Below, in pieces: positions 1 through 8,511 of a stretch of 64,000 nt of DNA (positions within the stretch are counted from its first letter, which is position 1; every line of letters begins with the position of its first letter). Below the pieces are notes generated by a model. It was not told the origin of the DNA, did not search any database, and saw only the letters and a program-made list of their open reading frames with translations. Both the position numbers and the translations under genes were made by a program. The stretch is taken from contig NZ_JAFLNE010000003.1 of assembly GCF_017313225.1 (NCBI RefSeq), positions 464,692 to 528,691 of the forward strand, written 5' to 3'. This DNA is from Allomuricauda sp. CAU 1633 (GTDB lineage: Bacteria; Bacteroidota; Bacteroidia; Flavobacteriales; Flavobacteriaceae).

Positions 1-1
1 C

Positions 2-1456
2 GTTTGCTACGATAATTTTTTTTCGCCCCATCCCGTTTGTGCTCCCGCTCGCGCTGCAATCATCACCGGGATGTATGCCAATAGTATTGGAGCCAGCCAC
101 ATGCGTACTGGGCCTTGGTTCAGTGACACTGTTTCTGACGAGGTAATCAACAACTACGCATCCAAACCTATTGAGAATATCAACTATGAAGCTGTTCCTC
201 CTGCTGAGGTGAAAATGTTTACGGAATACCTGCGTGGTGCAGGGTATTATTGTACCAATAACAAAAAAGAAGATTACCAGTTTAGAAAAACAATGACCGC
301 TTGGGATGAAAGCAGTGATCAGGCGCATTGGAGAAATCGACCTGATGAAACCCCATTTTTTTCCGTCTTTAATATTGAGGTGACCCACGAATCTAGAATT
401 TGGTCAAAAGCAACTGATTCCCTTTGGGTGGATAAAAACTTGGAGGTTTCAGTACCCCCCTATCTTCCCGATACAAAAGTGGGCAAAAAGGATTTTAGGC
501 GCATGTACTCCAACATTTTGGAGATGGATCATAAGGTCGGTCAAATTCTTGAGGATTTACAAACAGATGGACTACTAGACAGTACCATTGTGGTATGGTA
601 TACGGACCATGGAGGTCCTTTGCCCCGACAAAAAAGGTTGTTGTACGATAGCGGATTAAAAGTGCCCATGATTATTCGTTTCCCCAACGGGGAATTTTAT
701 GGACTCAGGGATAACCGAATTATAAGTTTTATTGATTTGGCGCCAACCGTACTTTCCCTTGCCGGGATTGAGCCTCCAAATTATATGGAGGGCAAGGCTT
801 TCTTGGGGGACTATATGCGAACCGAAGAACCTGAATATGCCTTTGGCGCAGCTGACCGTTTTGATGAATTTACCGATCATATGCGTTCCGTAAGGGACAA
901 AAAGTTTAAATACATTAAAAATTATGAGTTGGACAAACCGGTCTATTCTGATGTGGCTTATCGGAAACAAATGCCCATAATGCAAGAATTGTTACAATTA
1001 AAGAATCAAAATCAATTGACGCCAACACAAGCCTTATGGTTTAACAGTCCAAAAGCCGAAGAAGAGCTCTACGATTTGGAAAATGACCCCCATGAACTCA
1101 ATAATCTAGCTGGAAATCCAGAATATAAAGACCGATTGGAAAAGATGAGGCTGGCCTGCAACGATTGGGTCAAAGAAATTGGGGATACAGGATTGCAGCC
1201 CGAAAACGAACTCATTGAAAGTTTCTGGCCCAACCAAGAGCAACCCTTGACCTCAATCCCAAAACTGGAGTTTAAAGATGGTGTATTACATATTTCATGT
1301 TCCACCGATGGAGCATCAATTGGATATCGGTTTAATTCAGATGAGTCATGGAAAATCTATAATAGTCCCATTCAGGTTCTTCAAAGCCAAAAAGTTGAAA
1401 TCGTTGCAGATCGAATTGGCTATAAACGAAGTGATACCATAACCTTTAAACCCTAA
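2..1456 (+). CDS. Sulfatase, 5'-truncated by window edge
   Basis: The reading frame is already open at base 2, so the gene begins outside the window and the ATG at 71 is internal. Codons 38-52 read C-A-P-A-R, the CxPxR signature of type I sulfatases, followed by A-A-I-I-T-G. The Cys at 38-40 would be converted to formylglycine and act as the catalytic residue. Further on, YTDHGG (around 600) and GLKVPMIIRFP match the conserved metal-site and C-terminal regions of the alkaline-phosphatase-like fold. The last ~70 residues (from about 1250) form a small beta-rich domain resembling a chitobiase/hexosaminidase C-terminal module. Marine flavobacteria use such enzymes on sulfated polysaccharides or other sulfate esters. 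The substrate cannot be told, and a signal peptide would lie outside the window. Sulfatase family: high certainty. Confidence 0.93.
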   Translation, partial: VCYDNFFSPHPVCAPARAAIITGMYANSIGASHMRTGPWFSDTVSDEVINNYASKPIENINYEAVPPAEVKMFTEYLRGAGYYCTNNKKEDYQFRKTMTAWDESSDQAHWRNRPDETPFFSVFNIEVTHESRIWSKATDSLWVDKNLEVSVPPYLPDTKVGKKDFRRMYSNILEMDHKVGQILEDLQTDGLLDSTIVVWYTDHGGPLPRQKRLLYDSGLKVPMIIRFPNGEFYGLRDNRIISFIDLAPTVLSLAGIEPPNYMEGKAFLGDYMRTEEPEYAFGAADRFDEFTDHMRSVRDKKFKYIKNYELDKPVYSDVAYRKQMPIMQELLQLKNQNQLTPTQALWFNSPKAEEELYDLENDPHELNNLAGNPEYKDRLEKMRLACNDWVKEIGDTGLQPENELIESFWPNQEQPLTSIPKLEFKDGVLHISCSTDGASIGYRFNSDESWKIYNSPIQVLQSQKVEIVADRIGYKRSDTITFKP

Positions 1457-1503
1457 AATTATTCGGAATACAACAGCTGATGCTTTTTTGGCTCTGAAAT
1501 CAA

Positions 1504-1953
1504 CTAGTCCTCAAGGGAATAATTTTCTCCCAGTTGGTCCAATACAGCCAAAAAAGTGGCAAATTCAGAGGGTTGTAGGTTTTTAACGGCCAATTTTCGC
1601 AATTGAAGGGCTTTTGGCATCACCAAATCAATCACCTCTTGCCCTTCAGGAGTCAATTCCAGTTTAAATCGTTTTTGGTCGCCTTCAAAACGGGTTTTGC
1701 TTACCCAACCTTTGCGTTCCAGTCCGCCAATTACCCGCGATGTTGTGGCTCGGTTTCGGAAGTTGCTCTGCACAATATCCCGCTGACTGGCTTCATCCCC
1801 CAATTCATAAATCCGGTGTAAAATGACCCATTGCTCAATGGTCATTTCCACATTCAATTCTTCAAAAGCACGCAAATAGGCGAACTGGATTTTTCGGAGC
1901 ACCAAATCCAAGTGCAGTCCTATCCCTTGTATTTCATCTATATGATTGAGCAT
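1504..1953 (-). CDS. MarR-family transcriptional regulator
   Basis: 149 aa with the MarR winged-helix layout: an N-terminal dimerisation helix, then a helix-turn-helix around residues 55-95 (SQRDIVQSNFRNRATTSRV, then GGLERKGWV) and a C-terminal dimerisation helix. The start is the ATG at 1951-1953. It is divergent from the tyrosine-catabolic genes starting at 2131 and separated by 177 bases that hold promoters for both directions plus a perfect inverted repeat. Repression of hppD-hmgA-fahA with release by a pathway intermediate is the natural inference. Neither ligand nor target has been shown from sequence alone. Confidence 0.9.
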   Translation of the reverse strand: MLNHIDEIQGIGLHLDLVLRKIQFAYLRAFEELNVEMTIEQWVILHRIYELGDEASQRDIVQSNFRNRATTSRVIGGLERKGWVSKTRFEGDQKRFKLELTPEGQEVIDLVMPKALQLRKLAVKNLQPSEFATFLAVLDQLGENYSLED

Positions 1954-1969
1954 CTATAAACAGTTCCCA

Positions 1970-2002
1970 CAAAAATAGGGATTCATTTTGGATGACATTC
2001 AA
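1970..2002 (-). promoter_or_regulatory. Promoter of the marR gene
   Basis: On the minus strand TATTTTTG (1977-1970) matches the Bacteroidota -7 box TAnnTTTG, and TTG lies at 2002-2000, giving a 22-base spacer within the 17-23 range known for flavobacteria. The predicted leader is only about 13 bases before the ATG at 1953. Confidence 0.6.
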
Positions 2003-2055
2003 TGGTCTACTAGTCAACAAAGCCAATTTTAACCTAAAATTTAGTTCAGAACGCA

Positions 2056-2084
2056 TTGCTATATCCGAAAAAAAGTTATTTTTG
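2056..2084 (+). promoter_or_regulatory. Promoter of the hppD-hmgA-fahA cluster
   Basis: TTG at 2056-2058, an 18-base spacer and TATTTTTG at 2077-2084 fit the flavobacterial consensus TTG-N(17-23)-TAnnTTTG. The -7 box runs into the inverted repeat at 2082-2099. An in-frame TTG that would extend HppD upstream is this same -33 element, which argues against that longer start. Confidence 0.7.
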
Positions 2085-2099
2085 TTGCATTAGCAACAA
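2082..2099. promoter_or_regulatory. Candidate MarR operator
   Basis: Perfect inverted repeat TTGTTGC-ATTA-GCAACAA with 7-base arms. It begins inside the -7 box of the hppD promoter and covers the expected transcription start, so bound protein would block initiation. Its size (18 bp) fits MarR-type operators, and the MarR gene is the immediate divergent neighbour. Assignment is inference. Confidence 0.6.
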
Positions 2100-2130
2100 T
2101 ATAAACTCAGCACATAAAAAATACGCAAAT

Positions 2131-3264
2131 ATGGAAACAGCAACACTTCCAAAATCATCGGGCAAAGCGCAGGATTTTATGCCCATTAATGGTACAGATT
2201 ACATTGAACTTTACGTAGGCAACTCCAAACAAGCGGCGCATTTCTACAAGACTGCTTTTGGATTTCAGTCCTTAGCCTACGCTGGATTGGAGACAGGCCT
2301 TAAAGACCGCGAAAGTTATGTGGTGGTACAGGATAAAATTCGCTTGGTTCTGACCTCTCCCCTTAAAAGTGGTACTGAAATCGGCAAACATATCGATTCC
2401 CATGGCGATGGCGTAAAAGTCGTGGCCCTTTGGGTGGATGATGCCACCTATGCCTACAATGCCGCTATGGAAAGAGGTGCCAAATCTTATATGGAACCCA
2501 AAGTGGAAGAGGACTCAACCGGAAAAGTGGTTCGTTCTGGAATCTACACCTACGGTGAGACGGTCCATATTTTTGTGGAACGAAAAGATTATGAAGGCGT
2601 TTTTCTTCCCGGGTTCAAAAAATGGGAAACCCCAGATTACAATCCTACCTCTACCGGCCTAAAATATGTAGATCATATGGTAGGCAATGTGGGTTGGAAC
2701 AAAATGAACCACTGGGTCAATTTTTATGAAGATGTATTGGGTTTCAAAAACATCCTTTCGTTTGATGACAAGGACATTTCTACTGAGTACACCGCTTTGA
2801 TGAGCAAGGTGATGAGCAACGGCAACGGACGCATCAAATTCCCCATCAATGAACCAGCCGAAGGCAAGAAAAAATCGCAGGTTGAGGAATATTTGGATTT
2901 TTACGAAGGCGAAGGCATTCAACACATTGCCGTAGCTACGGATGACATTATCAAAACCGTCCGCGATTTGAAGAGTCGTGGTATAGAATTCTTGCGTGTA
3001 CCTGAAACCTATTATGAAGCCGTAACTGACCGTGTGGGAGAAATTGATGAGGATATTGCTCCCTTGAAAGAGTTGGGCATCTTGGTAGATCGTGATGATG
3101 AAGGCTATCTGCTTCAGATTTTCACCAGACCTGTGGAGCCCAGACCCACCATGTTCTTCGAAATTATACAAAGAAAGGGCGCACAATCATTTGGAAAAGG
3201 TAACTTTAAAGCACTGTTCGAAGCCATAGAACGCGAGCAAGAACTTCGAGGCACTTTGCATTAA
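2131..3264 (+). CDS. hppD: 4-Hydroxyphenylpyruvate dioxygenase
   Basis: 377 aa, the usual length. It converts 4-hydroxyphenylpyruvate to homogentisate using Fe(II) and O2 in the cytoplasm. Two VOC-type halves are visible, the first from about residue 22 (YIELYVGNSKQAAHFY) and the second from about residue 178 (KYVDHMVGNV). The expected iron ligands are His182, His265 (EGIQHIAVAT) and Glu344 (MFFEIIQRKG), the last in the hallmark C-terminal FFEIIQR segment. The ATG at 2131 was chosen because the only earlier start is a TTG overlapping the promoter, and MPINGTDYIE-type N-termini begin near here. First gene of the tyrosine-degradation run. Confidence 0.97.
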   Translation: METATLPKSSGKAQDFMPINGTDYIELYVGNSKQAAHFYKTAFGFQSLAYAGLETGLKDRESYVVVQDKIRLVLTSPLKSGTEIGKHIDSHGDGVKVVALWVDDATYAYNAAMERGAKSYMEPKVEEDSTGKVVRSGIYTYGETVHIFVERKDYEGVFLPGFKKWETPDYNPTSTGLKYVDHMVGNVGWNKMNHWVNFYEDVLGFKNILSFDDKDISTEYTALMSKVMSNGNGRIKFPINEPAEGKKKSQVEEYLDFYEGEGIQHIAVATDDIIKTVRDLKSRGIEFLRVPETYYEAVTDRVGEIDEDIAPLKELGILVDRDDEGYLLQIFTRPVEPRPTMFFEIIQRKGAQSFGKGNFKALFEAIEREQELRGTLH

Positions 3265-3328
3265 CATTGGTGGTTCATAGTTTTTGAGCTTGCACTTGAT
3301 TCTTGAATTTGAACTTAAACGTAACACC

Positions 3329-4486
3329 ATGCCTATTTACCACAATCTCGGGAAAATTCCGCAAAAACGGCATACCCAATTTGAAAAACCCAATGGCGGT
3401 CTCTATTACGAACAGCTTTTTGGAACCATTGGTTTTGATGGGATGTCATCCCTGCTCTACCATATCCATCGCCCTACACAGGTGAAGGAAATTGGAAAAG
3501 CCTTGGATGTTAGCCCCAAAATTGCAGTGGACAAGAACATCACCAGTAGAAAATTGATTGGTTTTGATGTTCAACCCAAAGATGACTTCTTGGAGGCCCG
3601 TGAACCCCTTTTGGTGAACAATGATGTTCACATAGGTTTAGCAGCTCCCAAAGAATCCATCACTGGATATTTCTATAAAAATGCCGATGCGGATGAGATG
3701 CTCTTTATCCACAAAGGGTCTGGAACGTTAAAAACCTTTTTGGGCAATATTCCTTTTGAATATGGGGATTATCTCATTATTCCAAGAGGGATGATCTATC
3801 AGATTGAATTTAATACGGAGGACAACCGCATTTTGTATGCCGAGTCCTTCCATCCTATTTACACCCCAAAACGGTACCGAAATTGGTTCGGGCAATTGTT
3901 GGAGCACTCTCCTTTCTGTGAGCGGGACTATAAATTGCCACAGGATTTGGAGGCTCATGACGAAAAAGGTGAGTTTTTGATGAAAATCAAAAAGCAGGGT
4001 ATGCTGCACCAACTCGTTTATGCCACGCACCCGTTTGATGTAGTGGGTTGGGACGGTTACAACTTTCCCTACGGATTTTCCATCCATAATTTTGAACCCA
4101 TTACGGGACGTGTACATCAACCGCCACCAGTACATCAAACCTTTGAGACGGGTGCCTTTGTCATCTGTTCGTTCTGCCCAAGGCTGTACGATTATCATCC
4201 CAAGGCCATTCCGGCACCCTACAACCACTCCAATATAGATTCTGATGAAGTGCTGTATTATGTGGATGGTGATTTTATGAGTCGGACGGGAATTGGTCCA
4301 GGGTACATTTCACTGCACCCAGCTGGAATTCCACATGGCCCACACCCCGGAACCTACGAGGCCAGTATCGGGAAAAAAGTAACAGAAGAGTTGGCCGTGA
4401 TGATAGACACGTTCAAACCCCTAAAAGTTACTGAAAATGCCCTCAAGATTGATGATGGCAAATATTATAGCTCTTGGGTAGAGTAA
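3329..4486 (+). CDS. hmgA: Homogentisate 1,2-dioxygenase
   Basis: 385 aa cupin-fold enzyme that opens the homogentisate ring to maleylacetoacetate with Fe(II) and O2. The C-terminal half carries the iron site: YNHSNIDSDEVLYY around residue 300 and PAGIPHGPHPG around residue 336. Candidate ligands are His300, Glu307 and His336. The start is the ATG at 3329 (MPIYHNLG); the upstream in-frame extension uses a TTG and has no family resemblance. It lies 64 bases after hppD and 92 before fahA, in one direction, so co-transcription is likely. Confidence 0.96.
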   Translation: MPIYHNLGKIPQKRHTQFEKPNGGLYYEQLFGTIGFDGMSSLLYHIHRPTQVKEIGKALDVSPKIAVDKNITSRKLIGFDVQPKDDFLEAREPLLVNNDVHIGLAAPKESITGYFYKNADADEMLFIHKGSGTLKTFLGNIPFEYGDYLIIPRGMIYQIEFNTEDNRILYAESFHPIYTPKRYRNWFGQLLEHSPFCERDYKLPQDLEAHDEKGEFLMKIKKQGMLHQLVYATHPFDVVGWDGYNFPYGFSIHNFEPITGRVHQPPPVHQTFETGAFVICSFCPRLYDYHPKAIPAPYNHSNIDSDEVLYYVDGDFMSRTGIGPGYISLHPAGIPHGPHPGTYEASIGKKVTEELAVMIDTFKPLKVTENALKIDDGKYYSSWVE

Positions 4487-4578
4487 TCAAGTAAGTAGAC
4501 GTTAGATTATAGAAATAAGACATTATCAATTCAAACTATCTAACTTCTAACTACTCATATCTAACATCTAAATAAAAC

Positions 4579-5799
4579 ATGATCATAAACATACCTGAAA
4601 ATTCAGATTTTTCAATTCATAATATTCCCTTTGGGATTTTTTCCACCGAAGACAGAAGTCCTCGTGTAGGCGTCGCTGTGGGTGACCATATTTTGGATTT
4701 GGCTGCCGTTGCCGAACTGGATGTATTTGATTTCAATACAGCAGTCTTGGAAAAGGATACGCTCAACGATTTTATTTCATTGGGAAAAGAAATTACATCC
4801 CGAGTACGGAAAAAGATTCAGTACTGGCTCAAGGATGATACATCCGAGCTAGCTGGGAAACCAAAACTTTTTGTAAAACAATCCGATGCCCGGATGCACA
4901 TGCCCATCCAAATTGGGGACTATACCGATTTTTATTCCAGCATAGAGCACGCCACCAATGTGGGCAAAATGTTCCGCGACCCCGAAAATGCCCTTTTGCC
5001 CAACTGGAAGCACATTCCCGTGGGGTATCATGGTAGGGCAAGCTCAATTATTGTAAGCGGACAACCTATCCATCGCCCTAAAGGACAGACTTTGCCTAAA
5101 GATGCCGATGCGCCTGTTTTTGGTCCTACCCAACGCCTGGATTTTGAATTGGAAATGGGATTAGTCTGCGGAAAAGACACGAACTTGGGGGATTCCGTTT
5201 CCACTGCCGAAGCTGAGGATTATATTTTTGGTTTGGTACTGTTCAACGATTGGTCCGCCCGAGATATTCAAAAATGGGAATACGTGCCGTTAGGACCCTT
5301 TTTGGCGAAGAATTTTGCGTCTTCCATTTCTCCTTGGATTGTGACCTTGGAGGCTCTGGAACCTTTCCGAGTAGCTGGGCCCAAACAAGAACCCAAAGTG
5401 CTCCTCTATTTGGAATATCCAGGGGATAAAAATTACGACATTAACTTAGAAGTGGGCATCACTCCAGAGGGAAGTGAAGAAACTACAGTTTGCCATAGCA
5501 ACTTTAAACACATGTATTGGAACATGGCCCAACAACTGGCCCATCATACGGTCAATGGTTGTAACATCAATGTGGGCGATGTGATGGCTTCCGGGACCAT
5601 TTCCGGGAAAGATGAGAAAAGTTACGGCTCCATGCTGGAATTGGCTTGGATGGGTACCAAACCGGTTACAATGAAGGATGGTTCGGAACGAAAATTTATC
5701 CATGATGGAGATACGGTTACGCTTCGGGGTTACGCTAAAAATGGCGATATTCGGGTTGGATTTGGCGAGGTAACGACGAAAGTGTTACCCGCTAAATAA
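4579..5799 (+). CDS. fahA: Fumarylacetoacetase
   Basis: 406 aa, standard length. It hydrolyses fumarylacetoacetate to fumarate and acetoacetate, the last step of tyrosine breakdown. The N-terminal SH3-like domain is followed by the FAH catalytic fold, with PVGYHGRASS, DFELEMG, NDWSARDIQKWEYVPLGPF and GDVMASGTISG, which include the metal-binding Asp/Glu residues of the family. No separate maleylacetoacetate isomerase gene lies in the cluster; such an enzyme may be elsewhere or supplied by glutathione-independent isomerisation. The 92-base gap before it contains only AT-rich sequence with a short inverted repeat (GTTAGAT/ATCTAAC). Confidence 0.97.
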   Translation: MIINIPENSDFSIHNIPFGIFSTEDRSPRVGVAVGDHILDLAAVAELDVFDFNTAVLEKDTLNDFISLGKEITSRVRKKIQYWLKDDTSELAGKPKLFVKQSDARMHMPIQIGDYTDFYSSIEHATNVGKMFRDPENALLPNWKHIPVGYHGRASSIIVSGQPIHRPKGQTLPKDADAPVFGPTQRLDFELEMGLVCGKDTNLGDSVSTAEAEDYIFGLVLFNDWSARDIQKWEYVPLGPFLAKNFASSISPWIVTLEALEPFRVAGPKQEPKVLLYLEYPGDKNYDINLEVGITPEGSEETTVCHSNFKHMYWNMAQQLAHHTVNGCNINVGDVMASGTISGKDEKSYGSMLELAWMGTKPVTMKDGSERKFIHDGDTVTLRGYAKNGDIRVGFGEVTTKVLPAK

Positions 5800-5805
5800 T
5801 TTCTG

Positions 5806-5850
5806 GTAGCTGAGCGCCCGCCTGCCGGACGGGCAGGTAGTCGAAGCTAC
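5806..5850. repeat. REP-like nested inverted repeat
   Basis: Outer arms GTAGCT (5806-5811) and AGCTAC (5845-5850) enclose inner arms CCTGCC (5821-5826) and GGCAGG (5832-5837). It is GC-rich against an AT-rich background and sits directly after the fahA stop. This has the form of a dispersed extragenic palindrome and could act as an mRNA-stabilising hairpin. Confidence 0.6.
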
Positions 5851-5906
5851 TGAATCTAGAATCGTGACTTCGAATTAGTCCAATCGGCTAAGCTAACAAT
5901 AAGATA

Positions 5907-5931
5907 GATTCCTGCCTTCGCAGGAATGACA
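5907..5931. repeat. Short dispersed hairpin repeat, copy 1
   Basis: A perfect inverted repeat with arms ATTCCTGC and GCAGGAAT around CTTC, followed by GACA. A second copy with two substitutions lies at 8512-8536. It contains the ATG at 5926, which is one reason to reject that ATG as the start of the next gene. Confidence 0.7.
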
Positions 5932-5943
5932 AAAACTAACTTA

Positions 5944-6813
5944 ATGATCAAAACCATAGACCCTAACCAAGTATCCCAACCCGAACTTCATAGTATTCTA
6001 TTGACGGCTGTGGCACCACGGCCCATTTGTTTTGCCAGTACGGTGGACAAAGAAGGGAACGTTAACCTGAGTCCCTTCAGTTTTTTTAATGTGTTCAGTT
6101 CCAATCCGCCGGTAATGATTTTTTCGCCATCCCGAAGTGGTCGGGATAATTCCCTAAAACACACCCATGAAAATATCGTGGAAGTACCTGAAGTGACCAT
6201 CAATATTGTGAACCATGACATGGTGGAGCAAATGTCGCTTTCCAGTACGGCCTATGACAAAGGAGTGAACGAGTTTGGAAAAGCAGGGTTTACCCAAGTC
6301 CCCAGTGAAAAAGTGAAACCACCGCGCGTAGGTGAGGCTCCAGTTTCTTTTGAGTGTTCTGTGATGGAGGTCATTGAATTGGCCCAGACCCCAGGAGCGG
6401 GTAATCTCATTATTGTAAAGGTGGAACTCATCCATGTGAATGAAGCTTATTTTACAGATGGTGTACTTGACACCGAAAAATTGGATTTGGTAGGTCGAAT
6501 GGGTGGTAATTGGTATATCCGGGCCATTAAAGAATCCCTGTTTGAAGTCCCAAAGCCTCTCCGCACCCACGGAATTGGAGTGGATGCATTGCCTAAGGGC
6601 ATTCGGGAAAGCGAGATTCTCACAGGAAATAATTTAGGCCGATTGGGAAATTTGGAAGGTGTGCCTTCTACCAAGGAAATTAAAGCGATTATTGAAAAGG
6701 AAAGTTTGCTAAATGCCTCCAAGACCGAATTACATACCTTGGCCCAACAACTATTGGAAGAGGGCGATACAGAAAAGGCGATGGCGTATTTGTTGTTTGG
6801 GGAGAGCTTGTAG
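5944..6813 (+). CDS. Flavin reductase-like FMN-binding protein
   Basis: 289 aa. Residues ~15-170 match the flavin-reductase-like split-barrel domain: TAVAPRPICFASTVD, NLSPFSFFNVFSSNPPVMIFSPSR, then EAPVSFECSV. Such proteins bind FMN and often reduce flavin for a partner oxygenase, though many members have no known reaction. The ATG at 5944 (MIKTIDPNQ) is preferred because the in-frame ATG at 5926 lies inside a dispersed repeat. The C-terminal ~100 residues are outside the domain and may be lineage-specific. Its place just after fahA suggests a link to aromatic catabolism, which is inference. Confidence 0.85.
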   Translation: MIKTIDPNQVSQPELHSILLTAVAPRPICFASTVDKEGNVNLSPFSFFNVFSSNPPVMIFSPSRSGRDNSLKHTHENIVEVPEVTINIVNHDMVEQMSLSSTAYDKGVNEFGKAGFTQVPSEKVKPPRVGEAPVSFECSVMEVIELAQTPGAGNLIIVKVELIHVNEAYFTDGVLDTEKLDLVGRMGGNWYIRAIKESLFEVPKPLRTHGIGVDALPKGIRESEILTGNNLGRLGNLEGVPSTKEIKAIIEKESLLNASKTELHTLAQQLLEEGDTEKAMAYLLFGESL

Positions 6814-6823
6814 AAAACAAAAG

Positions 6824-7249
6824 ATGAAAAATCTAAAAAAGATTATTATTGGATTCATCTTAATTCTCCTAACAGGAACTACAATACTTATTTGGATATT
6901 AAAAGTCAATGGCGTTAAAATCTTTGACTCCGAGAAGGTTGAATATCAGCCATTGGTGTCAAAGGATGCGGAACGAACATCTGAATTTGAAAATGGTTTA
7001 AATATTTTTTTAAGAGATTGTGGAAAATGCCATGTCACCAAAAACAAGCTCCACAATTATTTAGGTAATGTAGTCAATAAAATGGGTGAAGAATATCTAA
7101 TTCTCTACTTAACAAAACAAGATTCTCTAATTGAAAATAAAGACAAGTTAGCCTTAGCTATCAAAAAAGAATGGGGAAATCAACCGAACAACCACAACTT
7201 CAACTATTCGAAACAAGATTTAAAAAGCCTAATTGAATATTTAAAATAG
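6824..7249 (+). CDS. Small membrane-anchored c-type cytochrome
   Basis: 141 aa. A hydrophobic segment at residues 5-27 anchors the protein, leaving a periplasmic domain with one CxxCH haem-c motif (C66-G-K-C69-H70). A Met further on (VNKMGEEYL) is a possible axial ligand. The start is the ATG at 6824, ten bases after the preceding stop; an overlapping longer frame has a basic, non-signal-like extension and is rejected. Gene-internal composition is AT-richer than its neighbours. The family looks like small flavobacterial cytochromes of unknown partner. Confidence 0.7.
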   Translation: MKNLKKIIIGFILILLTGTTILIWILKVNGVKIFDSEKVEYQPLVSKDAERTSEFENGLNIFLRDCGKCHVTKNKLHNYLGNVVNKMGEEYLILYLTKQDSLIENKDKLALAIKKEWGNQPNNHNFNYSKQDLKSLIEYLK

Positions 7250-7272
7250 AGCATCAAAGGTTTCCGTAAAAA

Positions 7273-8373
7273 ATGAAAAAAGAAATCCAATCCATCTTTA
7301 AACCCCATTTGGTTCCCAAAGAGGTATATCAAGGTGGAAAAAACATCCCGCCTTCGGATAAAAAAATCTATAAGCTCTCTTCCAATGAAAATCCATTGGG
7401 GGCTTCGCCCAAAGCCAAGGCAGCTGTTAAAGCAGCTGCAGACCGGATAGACCTGTATCCCGATCAAACGGATATGCGATTGCGTGAGGCTTTGGTCAAA
7501 GATTTTGATGAACAACTATCTGCCGAGCAATTTATCACGGGGAACAGTGGCTCTGAAGTCATTGATATGATTTTAAGGGCCTTTATCAATGAAGGGGATG
7601 AGGTCATCTATTCCAATCCCTGTTTTTTGCCTTATTCGGTTTTCTCACGTTGGTACGGTGCCAATCAGGTGGATGTTCCTCTTTTGGCTCCCCATTACGA
7701 TTTGGACGTGGAGGGCATCTTGAATGCCATTACAGAACGAACGAAAATCATCTTTTTGACCAGCCCCAACAACCCAACAGGCACCTATATTCCTAAACCG
7801 GTGTTGGATGATTTTTTCAATCGAGTTCCCAAAAACATTGTTATCGTTTTTGATGAAGTCTATCGTCATTTTGCGGATGCCGAGGATTATGTCACCGCAT
7901 TACCTTATGTTGAGCAAGGTCATAATGTGATCGGACTCAATAGTTTTTCAAAAACCTATGGTTTGGCCGGACAGCGGATTGGCTATTGCTACACTACAGC
8001 AACCATCGCCAACTATATCCGCTTGATTCAAAAACCGTTTTTATTGCCCTTGACTTCCATGGAAGCGGCCATTGGAGCCTTAAATGATACCGAATTTATT
8101 GCTCAAACCGTAAAAACGGTTTTGGAAGGTCGGGAATACCTCGCCCAAGCATTTGACGAATTGGGAATTCAATATTGGCCAACCCAGGCCAACTTTTTTA
8201 TCATCGACCCTCCTTTACCCGAAATGGAATTCACGGACAAGATGATGGATGAAGGGATTATGGTGAGACCCGTCTCTCAATTTGGCGCTCCCGGTAAGGT
8301 ACGGGTTACCATAGGTAATGCTGAGGCGAATGCCGCTTTGGTCAAGGCGTTGCGGAAAATTATGCAACATTAA
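7273..8373 (+). CDS. HisC-like PLP aminotransferase
   Basis: 366 aa class I/II aminotransferase of the histidinol-phosphate type: SSNENPLGASP near residue 36, SPNNPTG at 164-170, DEVY at 194-197, and the PLP lysine K227 in NSFSKTYGLAG. Members act on histidinol phosphate, aromatic amino acids or prephenate, and cannot be separated by eye. No other his gene is nearby, whereas hppD-hmgA-fahA are directly upstream on the same strand. A role as tyrosine (aromatic) aminotransferase feeding 4-hydroxyphenylpyruvate to HppD is therefore the more likely reading. Confidence 0.85.
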   Translation: MKKEIQSIFKPHLVPKEVYQGGKNIPPSDKKIYKLSSNENPLGASPKAKAAVKAAADRIDLYPDQTDMRLREALVKDFDEQLSAEQFITGNSGSEVIDMILRAFINEGDEVIYSNPCFLPYSVFSRWYGANQVDVPLLAPHYDLDVEGILNAITERTKIIFLTSPNNPTGTYIPKPVLDDFFNRVPKNIVIVFDEVYRHFADAEDYVTALPYVEQGHNVIGLNSFSKTYGLAGQRIGYCYTTATIANYIRLIQKPFLLPLTSMEAAIGALNDTEFIAQTVKTVLEGREYLAQAFDELGIQYWPTQANFFIIDPPLPEMEFTDKMMDEGIMVRPVSQFGAPGKVRVTIGNAEANAALVKALRKIMQH

Positions 8374-8380
8374 AGAAATT

Positions 8381-8498
8381 CGTCAATTCGAATGATTTTT
8401 GATGTAAAAAACGAAAAAATTATATCGAGAATTAGAATTTCATTCTCCCAAAACCAGTTCTCGATACATTTTCCTAAAGGAAAACACTCGAACTGACG
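8381..8498. repeat. Long imperfect inverted repeat (paired REP-like element)
   Basis: Outer arms at 8381-8394 (CGTCAATTCGAATG) and 8485-8498 pair with two mismatches. Inner arms TATCGAGAA (8423-8431) and TTCTCGATA (8457-8465) pair perfectly, and TTTTCCT/AGGAAAA (8469-8484) makes an internal hairpin. The layout is two copies of one unit in opposite orientation, as in REP pairs or small MITEs. It fills the convergent space between the aminotransferase and DUF5916 genes. Confidence 0.65.
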
Positions 8499-8511
8499 AT
8501 TAGATTATTTG

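Noticed and set aside
71-73. ATG as start of the sulfatase
   Set aside because: The frame is open to base 2 and contains the catalytic CxPxR motif before this ATG, so the gene is truncated by the window edge.
2056-2130. 25-residue N-terminal extension of HppD from a TTG
   Set aside because: It lies on the promoter and the inverted repeat and adds nothing resembling the family; the ATG at 2131 fits.
5926-5943. Upstream ATG for the flavin-reductase-like gene
   Set aside because: It is part of a dispersed hairpin repeat that also occurs at 8512; the ATG at 5944 is independent of the repeat.
6713-6823. Longer start for the small cytochrome gene overlapping the flavin-reductase gene
   Set aside because: The extra residues are Arg/Trp/Cys-rich and would bury the signal-anchor helix; the ATG at 6824 is natural.
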